The notes beneath the pieces were generated by a model. The model was not told where the DNA came from and did not search any database. It saw only the letters and a list, made by a program, of their open reading frames with translations. Below, one piece after another: positions 1 to 8,324 of a stretch of 64,000 bases of DNA. The stretch spans positions 1 to 64,000 of the forward strand of contig WXYP01000002.1 in assembly GCA_009901575.1 (NCBI GenBank), read 5' to 3'. The translations under genes were made by a program, and so were the position numbers. Position 1 is the first letter of the stretch. Each line of letters opens with the position of its first letter. Source of the stretch: Flavobacteriaceae bacterium R38. GTDB taxonomy: Bacteria > Bacteroidota > Bacteroidia > Flavobacteriales > Flavobacteriaceae.

Positions 1-61
1 TCTAACATCTAACATCTAACATCTAACATCTAACATCTAACATCTAACATCTAACATCTAA
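1..61. repeat. 7-bp tandem repeat (TCTAACA)n
   Basis: The unit TCTAACA is repeated without error about eight and a half times and is cut by the window edge, so its full length is unknown. The last copy supplies the TAG stop (58-60, minus strand) of the cyclophilin gene, so the array begins exactly where that reading frame ends. Read on the minus strand the unit is TGTTAGA. It is a simple-sequence tract with no sign of a gene. Confidence 0.95.
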
Positions 62-762
62 TCAACAATCTCAACTTTTTGAATGACAACATTCACCATA
101 GGCCATTCTCCGTCATCAATTGGAACACCGTTTATTTTATCGACTATATCCATTCCCTCAATAACTCTACCAAAGGCAGTATACTCTCCATCTAAATGAT
201 AAGACCCCGGACGAGTTACAACAATAAAAAACTCAAAAGGAGATGCCAGTGAGTGAGGATTGTTTATTTCACTACTTGGCATTGAAATTGTACCTCTATG
301 ATGTTTAAAACCCTTGCGTGTATCCGGAGGAAGTAGATAGCGTCCTATTTCAGATCTTTTTTTGGCGGTAGCACTATTGTCTGCATTTCCACCCTGGATA
401 ATAAAATCTTTAACTACTCTATGGAAATACGTGTTGTTAAAATAACCTTTCTTAGTCAGGTAGATAAAATTAGCACGATGATAAGGAGTTTCTTTATATA
501 GTTTAACTACAAAACTACCGTATTGCGTGGTGATACGTACTTTATCTTCTTTGTTTTCCTTTTCATATTCAAAAAGAAAAGGAATTGCATTATTTTCATC
601 CAAAAGAAAAGGAGTTTCTTCTTCTTTAACGGGTTCAATTATTTTTTCTTCGACTACTTCTGTTTTAGGAAGAGTTTCCTGTTTTTTTTCTTTTTTTTGA
701 TTACAACTTATTAAAAATATAAATAGTAATATTGTAAGTCTACTTATAGATCTCAATAACAT
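58..762 (-). CDS. Lipoprotein peptidyl-prolyl cis-trans isomerase (cyclophilin type)
   Basis: Cyclophilin-family prolyl isomerase that would help fold proteins outside the cytoplasm. A hydrophobic signal ends in the lipobox LISC (Cys20), followed by a Lys/Glu-rich linker to about residue 70. The cyclophilin fold follows, with the signature YFHRVVKDFIIQGG and later HSLASPFEFFI and FGRVIEGMDIVDKI. A length of 234 residues fits a secreted single-domain enzyme. The only start that keeps the signal peptide is the ATG at 762-760, and it overlaps the ATG of the divergent NUDIX gene (761-763), so any promoter must lie inside the neighbouring coding sequence. Family assignment is firm; membrane and periplasmic location is inferred from the lipobox. 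Confidence 0.93.
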   Translation of the reverse strand: MLLRSISRLTILLFIFLISCNQKKEKKQETLPKTEVVEEKIIEPVKEEETPFLLDENNAIPFLFEYEKENKEDKVRITTQYGSFVVKLYKETPYHRANFIYLTKKGYFNNTYFHRVVKDFIIQGGNADNSATAKKRSEIGRYLLPPDTRKGFKHHRGTISMPSSEINNPHSLASPFEFFIVVTRPGSYHLDGEYTAFGRVIEGMDIVDKINGVPIDDGEWPMVNVVIQKVEIVD

Positions 763-1402
763 GAATTTCGATATTTTTCTTAATGCTGTTTCAAAAATAA
801 CAAATCTACCTCTTCCCGGACAAGAATCTCATTATAAAATGGCCCCGCTTTCGAGAGTCAGAGAATTAAAAGCAAAAGCACTGGAAAAAGGGGACTCGAG
901 GAAAGCAGCAGTTTTGATGTTGTGTTATCCTGATGAAGCAAATCAAACTCGTTTTGTCCTGATCCTCAGAAAAAAATATCCGGGAGTACATTCTAATCAG
1001 GTAGCTTTTCCGGGAGGAAAAATTGAAGAAAATGACAAAACTTTACAAGAAACAGCATTGCGGGAGGCCAATGAAGAAGTCGGAGTAAACCCTTCTTCGA
1101 TAGAAATCCTCCGATCGTTAACAGAAGTGTATATTCCGCCCAGTAATTTCCTGGTTTACCCGTTTTTAGGAGTTACACGAGATATTCCGTTATTTAAACC
1201 TCAGGAAGATGAGGTAGAAGATGTCATAGAAGTATTGTTGTCTGATTTTTTAGATGATCGAACAGTTTTTTCTCAAGAACTTACTACTTCTTATGCAAAA
1301 AAAATAAACGTTCCTGCCTTTAAATTAAACGGACATACCGTGTGGGGAGCGACTGCAATGATGCTTAATGAAGTTAAAGACCTATTAAAGAGCGTGTATT
1401 AA
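761..1402 (+). CDS. NUDIX hydrolase, CoA pyrophosphatase type
   Basis: Probable cytoplasmic NUDIX hydrolase that cleaves CoA or a related nucleotide diphosphate. The NUDIX box spans about residues 85-109 (starts FPGGKIEE, ends REANEEVG) with a slightly long inner loop, as in the CoA pyrophosphatase branch. The preceding stretch LRKKYPGVHSNQVAFPGG and the N-terminal MAPLSRVREL are also typical of that branch. The start MNFDIF matches the usual N-terminus of flavobacterial relatives as I remember them, so the ATG at 761 is kept although it overlaps the start codon of the divergent cyclophilin gene. Substrate is inferred from the family. Confidence 0.88.
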   Translation: MNFDIFLNAVSKITNLPLPGQESHYKMAPLSRVRELKAKALEKGDSRKAAVLMLCYPDEANQTRFVLILRKKYPGVHSNQVAFPGGKIEENDKTLQETALREANEEVGVNPSSIEILRSLTEVYIPPSNFLVYPFLGVTRDIPLFKPQEDEVEDVIEVLLSDFLDDRTVFSQELTTSYAKKINVPAFKLNGHTVWGATAMMLNEVKDLLKSVY

Positions 1403-1448
1403 TCACTATTATTTGTACTTTCGTAATTCTCTATAATTGAATCTTTTT

Positions 1449-2252
1449 ATGGGATTATTTAAAAGAAATCCTTTTGGCCATATATTATTTTTAAAAAAAT
1501 GGCTTATCAGAATTGCGGGCACAATGACGCATAGACGGTATCGTGGTTTTAATGAGTTACAAATTGAAGGTTCGGAAATTATCAAAAATTTACCAGAAAC
1601 AAATGTTCTTTTTGTATCTAACCATCAAACGTATTTTGCAGATGTTGTTGCGATGTTTCATGTCTTTAATGCCAGTTTAAAAGGAAGAGTAGATTCTATA
1701 AAAAATGTTGGGTACCTCTGGAATCCAAAACTTAATATTTATTATGTAGCTGCCAAAGAAACCATGCGATCAGGATTACTTCCGAAGATTTTATCATATG
1801 CAGGAGCTATCACTGTAGAACGTACCTGGAGAGAAAAAGGAAAAGATATAAAACGGGCAGTAAACTTTAATGATACAGAAAATATAGGCCTGGCATTAGA
1901 CAGTGGTTGGGTTATTACCTTTCCTCAGGGAACTACCAAACCCTGGAAGCCGATACGCAAAGGGACGGCGCATATTATTAAACAATACAACCCCGTTGTT
2001 GTGCCTATAGTCATTGATGGATTCCGGCGTTCTTTTGATAAAAAAGGATTACGGGTAAAGAAAAAAGGAATATTACAATCTATAATTATAAAAGAGCCGC
2101 TTCAGTTTGACCATAACAATGATTCTATAGAGGAAATAGTAGAAAAACTTGAATACGCTATAGAGCAACACCCTTCATTCTTAAAAGTAATACCACAAGA
2201 AGAATTAATTGCAATGGAAGAACTTAATGAACTTAGGAGATGGGATTACTAA
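1449..2252 (+). CDS. Lysophospholipid acyltransferase (PlsC-like)
   Basis: Membrane-associated acyltransferase of the 1-acyl-glycerol-3-phosphate family, acting in phospholipid synthesis. Visible blocks are VSNHQTYFADV (motif I), FPQGTTKPW (motif III, normally FPEGTRS) and VVVPIVIDGFRRSF (motif IV). Motif I has five residues between His and Asp instead of the usual four, confirmed in the DNA around 1621-1645. The frame can be extended to a TTG at 1437, but the ATG at 1449 (MGLFKRNPFGH) is the better start and gives 267 residues. The last four bases overlap the end of the convergent membrane-protein gene. Lipid substrate is not determined by the sequence. Confidence 0.87.
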   Translation: MGLFKRNPFGHILFLKKWLIRIAGTMTHRRYRGFNELQIEGSEIIKNLPETNVLFVSNHQTYFADVVAMFHVFNASLKGRVDSIKNVGYLWNPKLNIYYVAAKETMRSGLLPKILSYAGAITVERTWREKGKDIKRAVNFNDTENIGLALDSGWVITFPQGTTKPWKPIRKGTAHIIKQYNPVVVPIVIDGFRRSFDKKGLRVKKKGILQSIIIKEPLQFDHNNDSIEEIVEKLEYAIEQHPSFLKVIPQEELIAMEELNELRRWDY

Positions 2253-2893
2253 AGTTCCATTTTTTCTAATTCTTTATAATTTCTGTTTAATTTTCTTAAT
2301 AAGAATCCGTAAAATAGCTGATAAAACAACCACAGAATTAATACCGCTGCTATCATTACAATTAGCAAGAGAATAATTATAATTGCCCATACAAGTGTAG
2401 AGTTTTCTCCATCAGAAACCTTTTCTACAGCATCTTTGAAACTTTCATCGTATAGTATCATGGCAACAATCATCCCTAATGAAATGATAACTCCAAAAGA
2501 AAGAGAGACTTTAATATAGTTCTTAACTGTTTTTCTGGTGTTAAGAATATTTTCCATTAACTTTTTAGTATTGTCGGTACTGGAAATGGTTTTATAGTTA
2601 TTGTAGAATTTGATCATGAAATAAACCAAGACTAAGACGGCAACAATATTGGTTATAATAGTAAAACCGGTAAGATTCATATCGGTAGTACGTTGCAGAT
2701 ATTCTTTATCGTTTGAAAGATATAGGTTAGAGGCAATAAAGAATAATAATTCAATTATGCTAATATAAAATATCCATTTTACAATAGATGATGATTTTTT
2801 CCATATCATCTTTGAAATATCATCATAAGATACTTTGGGCATCGATTTATCGTTCTTTTGCCAATCTTTTTTTAATAATTCTAATTCATCCAT
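2249..2893 (-). CDS. Four-helix membrane protein, partner of ECF sigma (putative anti-sigma)
   Basis: Not a family with a name I recognise. The protein has a short charged cytoplasmic N-terminus (ELELLKKDWQKND) and four predicted membrane helices at about residues 39-58, 74-93, 127-147 and 166-194, then a Lys/Arg-rich tail. It starts 3 bp after the stop of the ECF sigma gene, so the two are surely co-transcribed. The same pair, sigma then four-helix protein beginning ELLELKSIWKKAI, recurs at 61509-62667. From this repeated pairing I infer a membrane-bound controller of the sigma factor; there is no recognisable zinc-binding anti-sigma motif. Confidence 0.8.
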   Translation of the reverse strand: MDELELLKKDWQKNDKSMPKVSYDDISKMIWKKSSSIVKWIFYISIIELLFFIASNLYLSNDKEYLQRTTDMNLTGFTIITNIVAVLVLVYFMIKFYNNYKTISSTDNTKKLMENILNTRKTVKNYIKVSLSFGVIISLGMIVAMILYDESFKDAVEKVSDGENSTLVWAIIIILLLIVMIAAVLILWLFYQLFYGFLLRKLNRNYKELEKMEL

Positions 2894-2896
2894 AAT

Positions 2897-3391
2897 CTAT
2901 GGGTTCAAGATAGTTCTCAATTTCGTTTTGATCCTGTTCATTTTTACTCTTGCGTTTACTTCAGAAATACCTAAAGTATCCGAGATTTCTGCATAATCCT
3001 TATCCTCCAGATAAAGAAAAACCAATGCTTTTTCTATGTCGTTTAATTGTTTGACAGCATTGTACATTAATTTTAATTGTTGTTCTTCGGTATCATCATA
3101 ATCTTCTGCTTTGATTTTGTAAATTACATTATCGTAATCCTGTGTATTTATACGTCTTTTTGATTTTCTATATAAGGTGATGGCAGTATTTAACGCAACT
3201 CTATACATCCATGTACTCAATTTAGACTCTCCTCTAAACTTTGGAAACGCTTTCCATAGCTGGATAGTGATTTCCTGAAATAAATCATTATGTGCGTCCT
3301 GGTTGTTTGTATATAAACGACATACCTTATGAACTATATTTTGATTTTGTTTTAATTGCGTTATAAAACTATGTTCCAGTTCTTTGTTCAC
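2897..3391 (-). CDS. RNA polymerase sigma factor, ECF family
   Basis: A 164-residue sigma-70 family factor of the extracytoplasmic-function type. Region 2 is visible as DLFQEITIQLWKAFPKFRG followed by STWMYRVALNTAI, and region 4 as LEDKDYAEISDTLGISEVNARVKMNRIKTKL, a helix-turn-helix. The gene leads a two-gene operon with the downstream membrane protein. It is clearly paralogous to the sigma factor at 61509-62006: both have the phrases QLWK, FRGESK, STWMYRV, LNDIEKA and VKMNRIK. The target promoters are unknown. Confidence 0.92.
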   Translation of the reverse strand: MNKELEHSFITQLKQNQNIVHKVCRLYTNNQDAHNDLFQEITIQLWKAFPKFRGESKLSTWMYRVALNTAITLYRKSKRRINTQDYDNVIYKIKAEDYDDTEEQQLKLMYNAVKQLNDIEKALVFLYLEDKDYAEISDTLGISEVNARVKMNRIKTKLRTILNP

Positions 3392-3497
3392 TAGGTTGTT
3401 GATGGCTTATTTACTATGTAAGTAGTGATTAATATAAAAATGTTACAAAATTTTAAAATTAATTATAATCTATAATTAAAAAGGAAATTAGATGCTT

Positions 3498-3505
3498 TAT
3501 TTTTG
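3498..3505 (+). promoter_or_regulatory. -7 promoter box TATTTTTG for ndh
   Basis: TATTTTTG fits the Bacteroidota -7 consensus TAnnTTTG. It lies 18 bases before the ATG at 3524 and overlaps the TTG that would otherwise extend the frame, which argues for the ATG. No clear -33 TTG is seen at the usual distance. Confidence 0.5.
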
Positions 3506-3523
3506 CTTTACAAATTATTCAAT

Positions 3524-4810
3524 ATGAATATCCCTTTAACAAGTAATCCCAGAGTAATTATTATTGGAGGAGGTTTTGCAGGCCTTTCATTAGCAAAAAA
3601 ATTAGCCAAACAAGAATTACAGGTAGTCTTATTAGATAAACACAATTATCATACTTTTCAACCACTTTTATATCAAGTATCTACAGGGGGATTAGAACCC
3701 GATTCTATAGCTTACCCCATACGAAAGGTATTAAAAGATTATACAAATTTTTTCTTTAGACTGGCTAATGTAGAAGAGATTGTTCCCAAAGAAAAGAAAG
3801 TGATTACAGATATTGGGGTATTAAAATATGATTATCTGGTATTGGCAACGGGTTCCCGGACCAATTTTTTTGGGAATGCATCAATAAAAGCGAATAGTAT
3901 GGTTATGAAAACTATTCCGCAATCTCTGAATTTAAGAAGTTTGATCTTGCAGAATTTTGAGAAAGCTTTATTGAAATCAGATTTGAATGAACGAAATGCG
4001 TTAATGAATTTTGTGATTGTAGGAGCTGGGCCTACAGGGGTAGAATTGGCAGGAGCATTAGCAGAAATTAAAAAAGGGATCTTGCCTAAAGATTATCCGG
4101 ATTTAGATATTCGTCAAATGCAAATCAACTTGGTTCAGGCCTCGGATAGGGTGTTACCGGCAATGAGTGAAGTTTCTTCAAAGAAAGCAGAACACTTTTT
4201 GGAAAAACTGGGAGTAAATGTCTGGAAAGATGTACGTGTACTTGATTATGATGGAGAAATGGCCACTACGGAAACCGATGTTTATTTTAATACAGCTACT
4301 CTTATCTGGACAGCGGGTGTCAAAGGAGCAACGATAAAAGGGGTAGATGATAAAAAATTTTTAATAAGCGGAAACAGGCTCAAAGTAAACAGATTTAATC
4401 AGGTTGAAGGATTTGAAGATATTTTTGCAGTTGGTGATATTGCGTTAATGACCGAAGAAAAATTTCCTAAAGGACACCCTATGATGGCGCAACCTGCAAT
4501 TCAACAAGGAAAGCATTTGGGAGATAATTTATTGCGATTAATGAATAATAAAAAGATGCGTCCTTTTAAATATAGAGATAAAGGGTCTATGGCAACGATA
4601 GGACGTAATAAAGCTGTGGTAGATTTACCTAAATTTAAATTTCAAGGCGTTTTTGCCTGGTATGTCTGGATGTTTGTACATCTCTTTTTTCTAATCGGAT
4701 TTAGAAACAGGGTAATTGTATTTGTAAATTGGGTATACAATTATATCAGATTTGACAGAGAAGCAAGATTAATAATAAGACCTTATGTGAAAAAGGTTAA
4801 AAACGCCTGA
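3524..4810 (+). CDS. ndh: Type II NADH:quinone oxidoreductase (NDH-2)
   Basis: Single-subunit, non-proton-pumping NADH dehydrogenase that passes electrons to menaquinone at the inner face of the membrane. The FAD-binding Rossmann motif is at the N-terminus (GGGFAGL, from Gly15), the NADH-binding motif is VGAGPTGVELAGAL, and the second FAD contact is FAVGDIALM. The C-terminus is hydrophobic and aromatic (VFAWYVWMFVHLFFLIGF) and should anchor the enzyme in the membrane. The start is the ATG at 3524 (428 residues) because a good promoter box covers the upstream TTG. The 3' end overlaps the convergent YhhN gene by 14 bp. Confidence 0.93.
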   Translation: MNIPLTSNPRVIIIGGGFAGLSLAKKLAKQELQVVLLDKHNYHTFQPLLYQVSTGGLEPDSIAYPIRKVLKDYTNFFFRLANVEEIVPKEKKVITDIGVLKYDYLVLATGSRTNFFGNASIKANSMVMKTIPQSLNLRSLILQNFEKALLKSDLNERNALMNFVIVGAGPTGVELAGALAEIKKGILPKDYPDLDIRQMQINLVQASDRVLPAMSEVSSKKAEHFLEKLGVNVWKDVRVLDYDGEMATTETDVYFNTATLIWTAGVKGATIKGVDDKKFLISGNRLKVNRFNQVEGFEDIFAVGDIALMTEEKFPKGHPMMAQPAIQQGKHLGDNLLRLMNNKKMRPFKYRDKGSMATIGRNKAVVDLPKFKFQGVFAWYVWMFVHLFFLIGFRNRVIVFVNWVYNYIRFDREARLIIRPYVKKVKNA

Positions 4811-5483
4811 ATTTTTTTTGTTCTACTAAAATTCCTTGTACAATTAGCAATTGACTCAATCCATAAAAAAGTATAATCAATATATCTTTATATGGAACCG
4901 GTTTATAAAACATATTTATTGCAAAAATGTTTTGAGAAATCATGAATAATAAAGCCCCTGTAAAAACCAGGTAAAAACTTTTATTGTTTACTACTTTGTG
5001 CCTTAGGCAAGCAGATTGCATCATATTTAAAACTGCAAATAAATATACGGTAACAGGGATAAAATTTCCTTGTATCTTATCATAAATAAGATAATAAACA
5101 ACTAAGAAATAAATCACGACTATTATTAAAAACGGAATAGATTTTTTAACCTCATTATGAGCGCTTCTGTACAATAAATAACTGTAGGTTATATTAGCCA
5201 GAAGGAAAGCTATAAAGCCTAATGAGAAATGATAAAACCGAGATTCCTCTAATAAGAACATATCTCCAATCAATAAGAAAAACAAAGCAATTATAATGGT
5301 TTCTCTTTCTTTTTTTTGCCTTTGAGAACTGTTCATGTAATAAAACAGGATTAAAGAAATAGTTATCAAAGGTTTTGTAATAATTCTAAATGAATGGAGA
5401 TGGTCAGAACTATTCAATACAATATCACAAATCAATATTGCTAGAAATAAAAAACTAAATGAAAGTTCTTTTATATTTTTCAA
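4797..5483 (-). CDS. YhhN family membrane protein (lysoplasmalogenase-like)
   Basis: Polytopic inner-membrane protein of the YhhN/TMEM86 family, some members of which hydrolyse the vinyl-ether bond of lysoplasmalogens. Family landmarks are TKPL near residue 37, LIGDMFLLEE, LGFIAFLLANITYSYLL and GALLFMIS. About seven to eight hydrophobic segments cover the 228 residues. Where the family usually shows an acidic residue after GALLFMIS (SD) this protein has SQN, so catalysis may be altered or absent. It overlaps the end of ndh tail to tail. Confidence 0.8.
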   Translation of the reverse strand: MKNIKELSFSFLFLAILICDIVLNSSDHLHSFRIITKPLITISLILFYYMNSSQRQKKERETIIIALFFLLIGDMFLLEESRFYHFSLGFIAFLLANITYSYLLYRSAHNEVKKSIPFLIIVVIYFLVVYYLIYDKIQGNFIPVTVYLFAVLNMMQSACLRHKVVNNKSFYLVFTGALLFMISQNIFAINMFYKPVPYKDILIILFYGLSQLLIVQGILVEQKKFRRF

Positions 5484-5598
5484 GATAATTCTTTAAAAAT
5501 GAATGTAAGAATCCTGCAATATAATAAAATAGATGACTAAACAGCTGAAAATGAACATTGATTTTTAAGAAGTAAACCAATTGATGTAGTATGAAAGT

Positions 5599-5638
5599 AA
5601 GAACCATTATTTTTTAGAATTAAAAAATAATGGTTCTT
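5599..5638 (-). terminator. Perfect 18-bp hairpin, likely terminator
   Basis: An 18-base arm (5599-5616) pairs without mismatch to 5621-5638 around the loop GAAT. It lies 75 bases beyond the stop of the minus-strand amidohydrolase gene and upstream of the YhhN gene, so it would end transcription of the former. The A/T-rich lower stem supplies U residues in either direction. Confidence 0.7.
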
Positions 5639-5712
5639 TAGATTAATATAAATGATTGATTATTATGATTTTATAGTTCATAATAAAGCTTTTAAAAACA
5701 CTTTTTTAAGAG

Positions 5713-6951
5713 TTAGTTTTTTACTATGTCTCCGTTTTTCATTACAAATTCAACATTTCTTAATGCTGATATATTTTTTAAAGGATTTCCTTTAACTATT
5801 ATAATGTCTGCAAGAAATCCTTCTTTTAATTGCCCCAGTTTATTTAATCCGAAGAGTTTTGCATTAACCGAAGTAGCAGATTTTAGAGCCTCTTGATTTG
5901 GCATTCCATACTCGGTCATTAGCTCTAATTCTAATACATTTTCTCCATGAGGAAAAACACCTACATCACCGCCAAAACTAATAGTCACCCCTCTTTCCAG
6001 TGCTAACTGAAAACTTTTTCTCTTGTTTATCACCCTTTGAGGCTCTGGTTGAGAACCTTTTTTCCATCCTCTATATTGAGAGATCGATAAACCTGCGGCT
6101 ATTGTAGGACACAAGGCAACTCCTTTTTCTACCATCAGGTCAAAAACCTCTTTTGTTGCTTCATCACCGTGTTCTATAGTTTTAACCCCGGCATTAATGG
6201 CTCTTTTCATTGCTTCTGCCGTAGATGCATGTGCAACAGTAGAACGCCCGCTGCTTTTTGCTGTTTCAACGATAGTTCTTAATTCATCTTCAGAAAAAGT
6301 AGGTCTGGCAGTATTGTCAGGTCCCCAACGATAGTCTGCATATACTTTAATAATATCTGCACCATTCCCTATTTGTCTTCTTGTAACAGTCATTAAATTA
6401 GAGCCGTCTGCTTCTTCTGCTCCCAAAGGAACTTTGACAAACTCGTGAAATCCTTTAGGGCCATAACTTCCGGTAGCAACTATTGCTGGCCCGGCTACTA
6501 AAAGACGAGGCCCGGGAATGATTCCTTTCTCTACAGATATTTTCATACCTACATCAAGATAACCGGCTCCTTCACTACCTAAATCTCTCATTGTTGTGAT
6601 CCCAGCCATCAGGGAAGCTCTCAGATGATTTGTTGCCCTTGATGCTCGTTCTCCATACGATTCTTTTAAAACCTGATCATTCCATGAAGTTTCATTATAT
6701 GGATGCAACAAAATGTGTGAATGCCCTTCTATAAGCCCAGGCAAGATGGTATGATCTCCATAATCAATAAGTTTACTATTCCGGAACGACTTTGTTGGTC
6801 CTGCATAAACAATTTTTTCTCCTTCAATATGAACACTCCAATTTTGATGTATCTCATTACCATCAAAGACTCGTTGCGCTTTTAGATGGAACCTGTCTTG
6901 AGATTGAATTGTTAAACTAAAAAATAAAGAGAAGATGATTAAATATTTCAT
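5713..6951 (-). CDS. Secreted metal-dependent amidohydrolase
   Basis: Amidohydrolase-superfamily enzyme of the imidazolonepropionase/Xaa-Pro dipeptidase-like group, exported by a signal peptide (cleavage near IQSQ). Metal ligands are visible as GHSH (His77, His79), the carboxylated lysine in IIKVYADYR, VAHAS, TIEHGDE and the late aspartate in ISFGGDVGVFPHG. At 412 residues it has the usual size. It stands alone, with a long hairpin downstream and XerD upstream. The substrate, probably a peptide or a cyclic amide, cannot be read from the sequence. Confidence 0.88.
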   Translation of the reverse strand: MKYLIIFSLFFSLTIQSQDRFHLKAQRVFDGNEIHQNWSVHIEGEKIVYAGPTKSFRNSKLIDYGDHTILPGLIEGHSHILLHPYNETSWNDQVLKESYGERASRATNHLRASLMAGITTMRDLGSEGAGYLDVGMKISVEKGIIPGPRLLVAGPAIVATGSYGPKGFHEFVKVPLGAEEADGSNLMTVTRRQIGNGADIIKVYADYRWGPDNTARPTFSEDELRTIVETAKSSGRSTVAHASTAEAMKRAINAGVKTIEHGDEATKEVFDLMVEKGVALCPTIAAGLSISQYRGWKKGSQPEPQRVINKRKSFQLALERGVTISFGGDVGVFPHGENVLELELMTEYGMPNQEALKSATSVNAKLFGLNKLGQLKEGFLADIIIVKGNPLKNISALRNVEFVMKNGDIVKN

Positions 6952-6994
6952 GTGTCAATTTTTATTATTTTTTGATAAATGTATATTTTCTTTT

Positions 6995-7900
6995 TCAAGA
7001 ATTTATTTTCCTGGGGTGATATGTTTCTATTACTTTCTTTAAATGACTCCTGTCTACATGCATGTAAACTTCTGTTGTGGTAATACTTTCATGGCCTAAC
7101 ATCAGTTGAATAGCTCTTAAATCTGCTCCGTGCTCTAATAAATGCGTAGCAAATGAATGTCTGAGTGTATGCGGACTCACATTTTTACGTATTCCTGCTT
7201 TTTCAACTAACCGTTTAATAATAGTAAATATCATTGCCCTGGTGAGTTTTTTTCCCCTTCTGTTGAGGTATAAAATATCTTCATGTCCGTTTTGAATGGG
7301 AATATGTATTCTTATTTCTGATTTGTAAATTTCAATATACTTTTGAGTAAGTTCGCTAATAGGAACAAAACGCTGTTTATTTCCTTTCCCGGTAACTTTG
7401 ATGAAACCTTCTTCGAAAAACAAATCTGACAACTTTAATTCAATAAGCTCAGAAACACGTAAGCCACAACCGTATAGCGTTTCAATAATAGACCTGTTTC
7501 TTTCTCCTTCAGGTTTGGATAAATCTATGCTCTCTATGATACTATTGATTTCTTTTTCATCTAAAGTATCAGGTAACTTTCTACCTATCTTGGGAGATTC
7601 AATTAATTCCAGTGGGTTGTCATCTCTGTAATCTTCAAAAACCAGGTAATTAAAAAAACTTTTAAGCCCAGATATTATTCTTGCTTGTGACCTGGGGTTT
7701 ACTTCTTTTGCTATTTTGTATATGAATTGCTGAATGCTCTCTTTTTCTATAGTTATTGGAGAAGAAGAAATATTATGTTCTATGAGAAAAACATATAACT
7801 TTTTAATATCAAGAATATAATTGTTTATTGAATTCATAGAAAGCCCGCGTTCAATACGAAGGTAATGTTGGTAATCTTTAATAGCGTTTTCCCATTTCAC
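6995..7900 (-). CDS. xerD: Tyrosine recombinase XerD
   Basis: Site-specific tyrosine recombinase that resolves chromosome dimers at dif with XerC. An N-terminal SAM-like core-binding domain (about 1-90) precedes the catalytic domain. Active-site residues are visible in YGCGLRVSELIEL (Arg), KGNKQRFVPI (Lys), SPHTLRHSFATHLLEHGADL (His, Arg), LGHESITTTEVYMHVD (His and the Tyr nucleophile). The frame is open to a TTG at 7927, but the family usually begins at MxWxxxIKDYQxYL. The GTG at 7900-7898 gives exactly that start and 301 residues. It has the family's usual length and nothing around it suggests an integrated element. Confidence 0.93.
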   Translation of the reverse strand: MKWENAIKDYQHYLRIERGLSMNSINNYILDIKKLYVFLIEHNISSSPITIEKESIQQFIYKIAKEVNPRSQARIISGLKSFFNYLVFEDYRDDNPLELIESPKIGRKLPDTLDEKEINSIIESIDLSKPEGERNRSIIETLYGCGLRVSELIELKLSDLFFEEGFIKVTGKGNKQRFVPISELTQKYIEIYKSEIRIHIPIQNGHEDILYLNRRGKKLTRAMIFTIIKRLVEKAGIRKNVSPHTLRHSFATHLLEHGADLRAIQLMLGHESITTTEVYMHVDRSHLKKVIETYHPRKINS

Positions 7901-8324
7901 AATGGTAAATATAAACAAAAAAGTCACCTTAAAAAGATGACTAATTTTGTGTCTTGGAGAGATTACCTTACCCTCATACAGATATTTTCTCCAATAAATA
8001 AACTATTACTAAACCAACTTTTAGTAGTTTTATATAAAGTTACTAACGTTTTATGGTATAAACTATTTTTTTTTAAAATAGATGAGATTTTTAACAAAAT
8101 TGTTTAACTTTTTTATTAAAAAATACAATTTTATAGCCATTTATGTTAAACAAAAATAAAAAGAGGCTATGTTTTTTAAACAGAAAACGTATTTTATGTT
8201 ATTTATAATTTATATGTGTTAAATCAAGCTTCATTCATTAACTTTTTTATAATTTATTTCCTACAATATATGAAATACATCAGCGTTAATCTATTTTAAT
8301 ATAACAAACTTAAACAACAAACTG
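7901..8324. other. Intergenic region without a recognisable gene
   Basis: A 424-bp, very AT-rich gap between divergent xerD and the outer-membrane barrel gene. It must hold promoters for both, but I see no clean TAnnTTTG box. A plus-strand open frame at 7865-8107 is rich in Phe/Leu/Lys and has no sign of being a protein. A weak hairpin CTATTTT/AAAATAG is present near 8064-8082. Confidence 0.5.

Noticed and set aside
523-714. Plus-strand frame rich in Phe and Lys
   Set aside because: It is the complement of the Lys/Glu-rich linker of the cyclophilin lipoprotein and has no protein-like composition.
1437-1448. Upstream TTG starts for the acyltransferase and likewise at 3503 (ndh), 12677 (Crp) and 58581 (dnaX)
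   Set aside because: ATG codons a few residues downstream fit the families better, and at 3503 and 58581 the TTG lies inside a -7 promoter box.
6995-7900. Tyrosine recombinase considered as integrase of a mobile element
   Set aside because: Length and motifs are those of housekeeping XerD; no attachment repeats, tRNA gene or phage genes are near.
7865-8107. Plus-strand 80-codon frame between xerD and the barrel gene
   Set aside because: It starts antisense to xerD, is AT-driven, and has no domain, signal or plausible translation start.
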